Below are positions 1 through 5,362 of a DNA stretch of 5,362 nucleotides, piece after piece. The stretch's first letter is position 1. The number at the start of each line of letters is the position of its first letter. Origin of the DNA: Chitinophaga pinensis. GTDB taxonomy: Bacteria > Bacteroidota > Bacteroidia > Chitinophagales > Chitinophagaceae. The notes beneath the pieces are model-generated. The model saw nothing but the letters and a program-made list of their open reading frames with translations, made no database searches and was not told where the DNA came from. The stretch is taken from positions 1-5,362 of the forward strand of contig CALQKL020000160.1 of assembly GCA_943331145.2 (NCBI GenBank). The letters are read 5' to 3'. The translations under genes were made by a program, and so were the position numbers.

Positions 1-339
1 AGTGATCCTAATTTTAATTTAAGGCACGACCCCTCTTATATTTTAAGAACAAAAAGCCAAAATCAAACATTCATTAATGTCATTGAATCACATGGTAATT
101 TTGATCCCGTAACAGAAATCTCTTCAAACACAAATTCTGTTGTAAGTACTATAAATAAGTTACAAGATGATGCAATATATACGGTTGCAGAAATTGTAAT
201 TAATAAACAGAAATTACTAGCAATACAATGCAATAATGACAACAATAAATCTGCTCTTCATGAATATTTTTATGAGGGCGAAATGTTAAAATGGAATGGT
301 CCTTTTTTAATTAGATACAACAATAAAAATTTAAAATAA
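1..339 (+). CDS. Heparinase II/III-family polysaccharide lyase, probable PL17 oligo-alginate lyase (C-terminal fragment)
   Basis: Frame 1 is open from the first base to a TAA at 337-339, giving the last 112 residues of a gene that starts upstream of the window. The fragment reads like the C-terminal beta-sheet domain of Bacteroidota heparinase II/III-like lyases. Recognisable elements are RHDPSYILRT (residues 8-17 of the fragment), then TFINVIESHGNFDP (23-36), then alternating short strands to the end. In PL17 enzymes this domain packs against the catalytic (alpha/alpha) toroid, and the enzyme removes unsaturated monosaccharides from alginate oligomers by beta-elimination. The catalytic residues lie outside the window, so activity cannot be checked. 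A kdgF-type gene 34 bp downstream supports a uronate-lyase role, because KdgF acts on the product of such an exolyase. Base composition is low (92 G+C of 339, about 27%). A PL15 or other heparinase II/III-like lyase is the main alternative. Confidence 0.72.
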   Translation, partial: SDPNFNLRHDPSYILRTKSQNQTFINVIESHGNFDPVTEISSNTNSVVSTINKLQDDAIYTVAEIVINKQKLLAIQCNNDNNKSALHEYFYEGEMLKWNGPFLIRYNNKNLK

Positions 340-373
340 AAACACAACTTTATAATTTCAAAAATCAAAAATC

Positions 374-733
374 ATGTCAACAACACAATCAATGGAGCTA
401 ACACAACAACCTTTTGTAAATGGAACTACTATAGAATGGCAACAAATGGCTCCAGGTGTAAAAAGAAAAATATTGGCTTACGATAAAAATCTGATGATGG
501 TTAGAGTAGCTTTTGATAAAGACGGAATCGGTACCTTACACCAGCATCCACACATTCAAATGACTTTGATTGAAAGCGGTTCATTTGAAGTTCAAATTGA
601 TGGTGTAAAACAAATCCTAAATGCAGGAGATGTTTTTTATGTAGAATCAAATTTAGTACATGGTGTAGTTTGTTTGGAAGAAGGTGTATTGGTAGATGTA
701 TTCAATCCAATGAGAGAAGACTTTTTTCAATAA
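374..733 (+). CDS. kdgF: KdgF-type cupin, unsaturated uronate linearisation
   Basis: This is a complete 119-aa single-domain cupin, the usual length for KdgF. KdgF proteins convert the cyclic 4,5-unsaturated uronate released by alginate or pectin lyases to its linear keto form (DEH or DKI), speeding a step that is otherwise spontaneous. Cupin motif 1 is visible as H56-Q-H58-P-H60-I-Q62; H56, H58 and Q62, with H96 from motif 2 (NLVHG), fit the expected metal-binding set. The C-terminal segment VDVFNPMREDF (107-117) matches the family signature; D108, F110 and R114 correspond to the active-site Asp/Phe/Arg I recall from characterised KdgF. There is no signal peptide, so it should be cytoplasmic. 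The ATG at 374 has no Shine-Dalgarno but an A-rich leader, normal in this phylum; M7 is a possible later start. It sits 34 bp after the PL17-like gene, consistent with co-transcription. A generic cupin of other function is less likely. Confidence 0.87.
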   Translation: MSTTQSMELTQQPFVNGTTIEWQQMAPGVKRKILAYDKNLMMVRVAFDKDGIGTLHQHPHIQMTLIESGSFEVQIDGVKQILNAGDVFYVESNLVHGVVCLEEGVLVDVFNPMREDFFQ

Positions 734-811
734 TAAAATCGCTTTAAAATAATTTAACGGATATAAATTCATATTACCCCCTTTGAATTTCTTAGAATAA
801 AAAAACAAAAA

Positions 812-3800
812 ATGAAAAATCTATTATTTGTACTGACATTAATTTGTTCGTCATTATTTACATTTTCCCAAACAACATATTATTGGGTTGGAGGGACAGG
901 GTCTACTGCAACGGTAAGTTTCACAAGCAACAGTAAATGGAATACCGCTTTGGATGGTTCGGGAACAGTAAGGACTGCATCAGCAGCAACTGATATCTTA
1001 ATTGTAGATGGAACTAACGTAGGAGGTTCAACGCCAACATTAGGTAATATTACAGCAACCTGTGGCTCAACTTCTTTCGCTCAACTTGTTTTAAGAAATG
1101 GCGCCAATTTGACTTTAGTAAAAACATCCGCAAGTACGGGTACTATTGCAATCGGTGGTGATGCAACAAATGCCGAAGATTTATTGATAAACGCAGGCTG
1201 TACTTTAAATTCTACTGTGCAAAATAGTTTAATAGATTCAGCAGGAAGCACAATTGCATTATCGGCTACTGCAACTGGTAGGGTTTTTGGAAATTTATAT
1301 TTAATTAATGGGGCTTCAAAATTATCTTCGGTAAATCCACAAACAGGTGGTGCCATATTTTTTGAAAATGGATCAGAGTGCAGAGTGAAAGTAAATAATA
1401 CATTTTCATCCTTGGGAGTTTCAAGTAGTCAATATCCATTTGGTTCAAGTAGTGGGGTCCCTGGTGCAATCGTATTTAACAATGGATCTAAATTAACTTT
1501 TTTAGGCGGGAATAATATATTTACAAACACAAGTAGTTTCAATCCAATTGAATTTAAAACAGGCAGCACATTCAGAATTGAAGCGAGTATACCTAGTGCT
1601 ACGGTTACTTCTTCCAATTTATTTAGTGCAAGAAAGTTCTCAAATGTAGAAATAGGAGGCGGTGCAGTTGTAATTGGAGATGCATTTTACAACATGGATA
1701 ATTTAACCATAGATGCAGGTTCTAGTTTTTATTTGAAAACATCTGGTTCATCTCCCATTTCTGGAAACATTTTAAATAATGGCGTGTTTGGTTCTGCAAC
1801 AGGATTTACTTCCTCTACATTATTAATGAAAGGATTGACACCACAAAACATCAGTGGGGCTGGAACTTTTGAACCAATTGGCGCATTCACACTTTCGCCT
1901 ACTGCTAATGTAACTTTAAACGCAAATCTTGTAATAAATGGTTCTTCAACATCATCAAATAACGGTGTTTTAAATCTTCAAAATAAAACCATTTCTGGCA
2001 CAGGTGCATTTAGGACTGTATTTGTAGCTCCAGTAACATCAAATGTTGCTTCTGGCACAATTGGAGGATATTCAATTGTTTTTGATCCAACAGTTTATGG
2101 AAGTGCTGCAAACACAGCAGGCGTTGCAAATGGGTTACAAATATCGGGCAATGGAATTCCTGCCAATACTTTTATCATTGGTACCTCATCTAGTGCAAGT
2201 ACGATTACCATTTCAAATGCGCTAACTGCAACACCTACAAGCGTAACCATTTCAGGAAATATTCCAGTATTGCGTACGTCAAATGCAAATGGTATCGATG
2301 GTGGATTAAGCGGTGTAGGAAGTTTGTCTTTATCAAGTTTAACGGATTATTATTTTGATGCACCAACAACACAGCCTTTTAGTAATATCACCATTTCTAC
2401 TATGAGAAATGTAACGTTCAATGCGGCATGTACATCAAATCGTTCAGCTGTAATTGACAGTGTATTAACCATTAATAGCGGATTATTTTCTATTCGTGCT
2501 ACAGATACCATTAGAATAAAAAATGGAAAAGATATTGGCGGAGCGCCTTTTACAAATGCTAAGCATATTGTTGCTTTAAGCAATGGAACGAATACGGGAA
2601 CTTTAAGAATTGACCTAGTTAATGGAGCTAAACTTTTCCCTGTTGGATCTACTACTTATTATTTACCTGTAACACTTTCATCTACAACTAATTCAACCTT
2701 ATTGGCTTCAGTATTTGAAGGCATTACAGACAATGGTTTGGTTTCTGGTACACCATTAGTTCCAGCAGAATTATCTAAAGTTGTAAATGCAGTATGGAAA
2801 GTAGGACGTTCTTCTGGTTCAGGAGATATTGGCTTAGATTTCGGTTGGGATGAATTGTTGGAAGGAGGCTTATTTACTACACAAGCCAATTCAAGAATTG
2901 GAATTATAAAAAATACCGGTACTGCATGGGATACTCCATTTGGAACAGGAAACAATACCACCAACACAGCATTTGGTCCTACAACTTCTACAGGGAACTA
3001 TAGTATAGGATCTGTCCCTTTAATATCTGCATTTACTTTTAATGCATTAGCCAATAGAACTTACGGTAATCCTGATTTTAGCTCGGGCGCTACAAGTTTA
3101 AATACAGCACAACCAATAGAATATACAAGCTCAAATACATCTGTTGCAACTGTTTCAAGTGCAGGTGTTATACATATTGTTGGCGTTGGTACTACAGATA
3201 TTACTGCTTCACAAGCATCTGATGGTGTTTATCTTGCAGCAACACAAACACAAACATTAACAATCAACAAGGCGAACCTAAGCATTACGGCAAATGATTT
3301 GTCGAAATTTGAAGGAACTGTAAATCCTACATTAACAGCTTCTTATACTGGGTTTGTATATGCTGAAAATGAATCTGTTTTAACTACACCAGCTGATCTA
3401 TCTACTACTGCTGTTACATCGTCTACGCCTGGTAGTTATCCGATTACTGCTTCAGGAGCAACTGCGACTAATTACAATATTAGTTTTGTAGCAGGAACGT
3501 TAACGGTTTTGGCAAAACAAAATCAAACCATTACTTATGTTAATGTACCTGCAATCACTTACGGCACATCAACTTATAATATTCAAGTAAATAGCACAAA
3601 TAGCAGCATTCCGCTTGTATCTACAAGTTCTAATCCATCGGTGGCAACTATAAACGGAACGATACTTCAAATTGTAGGTGTTGGAACTGCAACTATTGTT
3701 GTGTCACAACCGGGCAATGATGCTTATTTCCCTGCAAATGATGTGCTCATAACTATAGTTGTTAATAAAGCACCACTACTGATAAGCGTTAGAGATACAT

Positions 3801-4273
3801 CTAAAGTTGAAGGAACCGCAAATCCAGCATTTACTTTAGATTATAATGGGTTTGTTTTAGGCGAAACAACTTCTGTTCTTTCTGCTCAACCCATGATTAC
3901 AACAACTGCAACATTGAATTCAACCCCAGGTGTTTATAGTGTTGTAGCGGGTTCGGCAGATGCGGATAATTACGATATTACATATAGAAGTGGTTCATTA
4001 ACGATAAATCCAGAAGACAGCACGGTTCAAACAATGGTTGCTTATTATAATAACGGCCAAGTGTATTTGAAATTATTTTCACCAAAAACAGATATTGGAA
4101 AAGTAATGGTTTACGATGCTCAAGGTAAATTTTTAGCACAAAAAGACATCTTGGTAAATAAAGGATTTTCAGCTACTAATTTAACGGTAAACAATGTAGC
4201 TTCTGGTAATTATTTAGTTGTATTCAGAGGTAAAAATGGTACAATCACAAGATGGTTGCGTATCATTAAATAA
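812..4273 (+). CDS. Large T9SS-exported protein with beta-solenoid-like region, two Ig-like/MBG pairs and sorting domain; function unknown
   Basis: This encodes a 1153-aa exported protein whose specific function I do not recognise. Residues 1-19 form a Sec signal peptide (MKNLLFVLTL core, likely cut before Q20). Residues 20-400 are rich in G, S, T and N, begin with YYWVGGTGS, and carry repeated strand-turn units suggesting a beta-solenoid. A short module with the pattern GLQISGNGIPANTFI lies at 441-482. Residues 490-735 are beta-rich and include LFPVGSTTYYLPVTL (608-622) and VVNAVWKVG (657-665), a pattern I know from surface proteins of this phylum. Ig-like (Big_2-like) segments at about 740-818 and 902-985 alternate with MBG-type domains at about 821-899 and 988-1066. 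Residues 1073-1153 are a T9SS type A sorting domain. No lyase, hydrolase or catalytic motif is evident. Adhesion or glycan binding is plausible but inferred. The start has an A-rich leader without Shine-Dalgarno, and a lyase gene follows 8 bp after the stop. Confidence 0.9.
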   Translation: MKNLLFVLTLICSSLFTFSQTTYYWVGGTGSTATVSFTSNSKWNTALDGSGTVRTASAATDILIVDGTNVGGSTPTLGNITATCGSTSFAQLVLRNGANLTLVKTSASTGTIAIGGDATNAEDLLINAGCTLNSTVQNSLIDSAGSTIALSATATGRVFGNLYLINGASKLSSVNPQTGGAIFFENGSECRVKVNNTFSSLGVSSSQYPFGSSSGVPGAIVFNNGSKLTFLGGNNIFTNTSSFNPIEFKTGSTFRIEASIPSATVTSSNLFSARKFSNVEIGGGAVVIGDAFYNMDNLTIDAGSSFYLKTSGSSPISGNILNNGVFGSATGFTSSTLLMKGLTPQNISGAGTFEPIGAFTLSPTANVTLNANLVINGSSTSSNNGVLNLQNKTISGTGAFRTVFVAPVTSNVASGTIGGYSIVFDPTVYGSAANTAGVANGLQISGNGIPANTFIIGTSSSASTITISNALTATPTSVTISGNIPVLRTSNANGIDGGLSGVGSLSLSSLTDYYFDAPTTQPFSNITISTMRNVTFNAACTSNRSAVIDSVLTINSGLFSIRATDTIRIKNGKDIGGAPFTNAKHIVALSNGTNTGTLRIDLVNGAKLFPVGSTTYYLPVTLSSTTNSTLLASVFEGITDNGLVSGTPLVPAELSKVVNAVWKVGRSSGSGDIGLDFGWDELLEGGLFTTQANSRIGIIKNTGTAWDTPFGTGNNTTNTAFGPTTSTGNYSIGSVPLISAFTFNALANRTYGNPDFSSGATSLNTAQPIEYTSSNTSVATVSSAGVIHIVGVGTTDITASQASDGVYLAATQTQTLTINKANLSITANDLSKFEGTVNPTLTASYTGFVYAENESVLTTPADLSTTAVTSSTPGSYPITASGATATNYNISFVAGTLTVLAKQNQTITYVNVPAITYGTSTYNIQVNSTNSSIPLVSTSSNPSVATINGTILQIVGVGTATIVVSQPGNDAYFPANDVLITIVVNKAPLLISVRDTSKVEGTANPAFTLDYNGFVLGETTSVLSAQPMITTTATLNSTPGVYSVVAGSADADNYDITYRSGSLTINPEDSTVQTMVAYYNNGQVYLKLFSPKTDIGKVMVYDAQGKFLAQKDILVNKGFSATNLTVNNVASGNYLVVFRGKNGTITRWLRIIK
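1082..1786 (+). repeat. Degenerate strand-turn repeats (beta-solenoid-like) inside the large exported protein
   Basis: Residues 91-325 of the 1153-aa protein hold at least nine imperfect copies of a short unit: alternating hydrophobic residues, a small or polar residue, Gly, often Ala/Ser, then another strand. Examples are LVLRNGANLTL (92-102), LYLINGASKL (162-171), IFFENGSECRV (182-192), IVFNNGSKLTF (220-230), IEFKTGSTFRI (246-256) and LTIDAGSSFYL (298-308). The conserved Gly falls at residues 97, 129, 167, 187, 225, 251, 284, 303 and 324, so spacing varies from 19 to 38 residues. This fits rungs of a right-handed beta-helix with loops of variable length. The repetition is visible in protein, not DNA, so it is old. 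The fold is inferred. Confidence 0.6.
3029..4009 (+). repeat. Tandem duplication of an Ig-like + MBG domain pair
   Basis: Two copies of a unit of about 160-165 residues lie in tandem: residues 740-899 (bases 3029-3508) and 902-1066 (bases 3515-4009). Each has an Ig-like half containing TYG, SVAT, a VGVGT turn and NKA at its end. Each MBG half has an S-K-x-EGT-x-NP entry, an Y-x-GFV strand, STPG-x-Y in the middle and an NY-[ND]-I-x-[FY] strand before the closing G-[TS]-LT. The DNA of the copies is strongly diverged, so this is not a recent duplication. Such arrays commonly act as stalks between a functional head and the surface anchor; that role here is inferred. Confidence 0.8.
4028..4270 (+). 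other. T9SS type A C-terminal sorting domain (domain within CDS 812-4273)
   Basis: The last 81 residues (1073-1153) follow the type IX sorting-domain pattern (Por_Secre_tail type): a first strand QVYLKL, then GKVMVYDAQGKFL, then NLTVNNVASGNYLVVF, and a basic end RWLRIIK. In this system the domain directs a Sec-exported protein across the outer membrane and is usually removed as the protein is attached to the surface or released. It shows that the 1153-aa protein is meant for the cell exterior, unlike the other proteins in this window. Confidence 0.88.
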
Positions 4274-4281
4274 GAAAAATT

Positions 4282-5362
4282 ATGATTAAAAATAAATCTT
4301 ATTGGCTTTTTATAATTTCAATGTTGTTTATCAACATGGCAAAATCTCAGGAAAGCAAACTGAATGTTTTTACTATGGATAGAAACGCATTGGAAATTAA
4401 TAAAGCGAAGCTTAAAAAAAATGACCCAAAGCTTTTGCCATCGTATAAAAAGTTATTGAGTGTAGCAGATGAAGCTTTGGCGGTGAAGGAATTGTACACG
4501 GTGATGGAGAAAAAACAAATTCCTCCAAGTGGTGATATGCATGACTATATGACCATTGCCATTTATTTTTGGCCTGATCCTAAAAAGCCAGACGGTCTTC
4601 CATACATCAGAAGAGATGGTGAAATAAATCCAGAAACAAAGGATTATAAAGACAAAGGAAACATTGGACTGATGATTAAATCGGTTGAAAGCCTTTCCCT
4701 TGCTTATTATTTTTCTGATGATGAAAAGTATGCCGAAAAAGCAGTAGCTCAAATTAAAGCTTGGTTTTTAGATCCGGCTACCAAAATGAATCCAAATTTG
4801 AATTTTGCTCAAGCGATTAAAGGTAAAAATGATGGTCGTGGTATTGGATTAATAGAAAGCAGAGAATTTGTATTGGTAATCGATGCCATTGGGTTACTTC
4901 AGCATTCAAAACATTGGAATTCAAAAGAACAAGCAGGTATGGAGGATTGGTTTAAAGCTTATTTAGAATGGTTTTCTACCAGTAAAAATGGTATTGAAGA
5001 AATGAATGCAAAAAACAACCACGGCATTTGGTATGATGCACAGAAATTGGGTTTCGCATTGTTTACAAAAAATAATAAAGCTGCAAAATCTACAATAGAA
5101 AGCGTTAAAGAAAGATTAGAATCTCAAATGGACGATACGTATTTTTTTCCGCTTGAAATGGAAAGAACAATCTCTTTGCATTATGAAGCTTTTATTTTAG
5201 AACCATTATTTTGGATTGCTCAAATGGGAAGTTTTTTAAATGAAGATTTATGGAATTACGAAACCCCAAAAGGCAGGTCAATTAAAAAAGGGTTCGAAGT
5301 TTTGGTGCCATACCTAGCAAATGAAAAAGATTGGATTGGACAACAAATAAAGCCATTTGAAT
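4282..5362 (+). CDS. Exported polysaccharide lyase, alginate_lyase superfamily, probably PL38-like (3' end cut by window)
   Basis: The reading frame from ATG 4282 stays open to the window end (360 complete codons, no stop). Residues 1-22 are a Sec signal peptide (hydrophobic YWLFIISMLFINMA, cut near SQ at 22-23) with no lipobox Cys, so the product is likely periplasmic or secreted. Family signatures are PSGDMHDYMTIAIYFWPDP (82-100), DGLPYIRRDGEINPE (104-118), GRGIGLIESRE (185-195), NNHGIWYDAQ (245-254) and ERTISLHYEAF (294-304). N246/H247 with R295 and Y301 are the likely catalytic set: Asn/His neutralise the uronate carboxylate and Tyr serves as base/acid, by analogy with PL5/PL38 lyases. 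The HDY and DGLPYIRRDG elements point to PL38-type proteins rather than classical AlgL (PL5). Members cleave alginate (polymannuronate) or glucuronan, so the substrate is not certain. It begins 8 bp after the preceding stop, a translationally tight junction. Only a short C-terminal part seems to be missing. Confidence 0.82.
   Translation, partial: MIKNKSYWLFIISMLFINMAKSQESKLNVFTMDRNALEINKAKLKKNDPKLLPSYKKLLSVADEALAVKELYTVMEKKQIPPSGDMHDYMTIAIYFWPDPKKPDGLPYIRRDGEINPETKDYKDKGNIGLMIKSVESLSLAYYFSDDEKYAEKAVAQIKAWFLDPATKMNPNLNFAQAIKGKNDGRGIGLIESREFVLVIDAIGLLQHSKHWNSKEQAGMEDWFKAYLEWFSTSKNGIEEMNAKNNHGIWYDAQKLGFALFTKNNKAAKSTIESVKERLESQMDDTYFFPLEMERTISLHYEAFILEPLFWIAQMGSFLNEDLWNYETPKGRSIKKGFEVLVPYLANEKDWIGQQIKPFE

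Noticed and set aside
63..245. 60-aa open frame on the minus strand
   Set aside because: It lies wholly antisense to the clear C-terminal coding frame of the PL17-like gene and has no recognisable features or start context.
340..373. TATAAT at 351-356 as a kdgF promoter
   Set aside because: Bacteroidota do not use the classical -10 box as their main signal, no -33 element is present, and such strings arise by chance in A/T-rich gaps. Read-through from the upstream gene is simpler.
734..811. Possible promoter or terminator in the 78-bp gap after kdgF
   Set aside because: TTTG at 782-785 recalls the -7 element TAnnTTTG of this phylum but lacks the TA at the right distance and a -33 TTG. The inverted pair TTAAA (744-748)/TTTAA (753-757) is only a 5-bp A/T stem without a U-tract, so neither call is supported.
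2043..2225. 60-aa plus-strand frame and several minus-strand frames inside 812-4273
   Set aside because: They are shadows of the continuous 1153-aa frame, which has a signal peptide and sorting domain at its ends; the shadow products show no domain pattern.
812..4273. The large protein as a polysaccharide lyase or glycoside hydrolase
   Set aside because: No catalytic motif of a known family can be seen; the composition and domain order fit structural or adhesive surface proteins better.
4453..4752. 99-aa open frame on the minus strand
   Set aside because: It is antisense to the conserved N-terminal half of the PL38-like lyase, whose family motifs confirm the plus-strand frame.

Overview
The window comes from an AT-rich member of the Bacteroidota. 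The evidence is a large secreted protein ending in a type IX secretion (T9SS) sorting domain, MBG/Ig-like modules typical of the phylum, A-rich leaders without Shine-Dalgarno sequences, and signal peptides followed by Gln. The genus cannot be determined from the sequence. All four genes lie on the + strand with short gaps (34, 78 and 8 bp) and look like part of one operon for using a uronic-acid polysaccharide, most likely alginate.

Layout: (1) 1-339 is the C-terminal end of a heparinase II/III-fold protein, best matched to a PL17 oligo-alginate lyase. (2) 374-733 is a complete KdgF-type cupin, which linearises the unsaturated uronate monosaccharide released by such lyases. (3) 812-4273 is a very large (1153 aa) exported protein of unknown function. 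It has a signal peptide, a long Gly/Ser/Thr/Asn-rich beta-solenoid-like region, a beta-rich middle, two copies of an Ig-like + MBG pair, and a T9SS type A sorting domain. (4) 4282-5362 is a polysaccharide lyase of the alginate_lyase (PF05426) superfamily, probably PL38-like, cut off by the window end.

Proposed working model (inference): the exported PL38-like lyase cuts the polymer, the PL17-type exolyase releases unsaturated monosaccharides, and KdgF converts these to the open-chain keto-uronate (DEH from alginate) for central metabolism. The 1153-aa protein has no recognisable catalytic domain and would act at the cell surface or be released, perhaps binding substrate or cells. It is the least explained part of the window and the best candidate for something undescribed. 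No RNA genes, mobile elements, CRISPR arrays or convincing terminators were seen.
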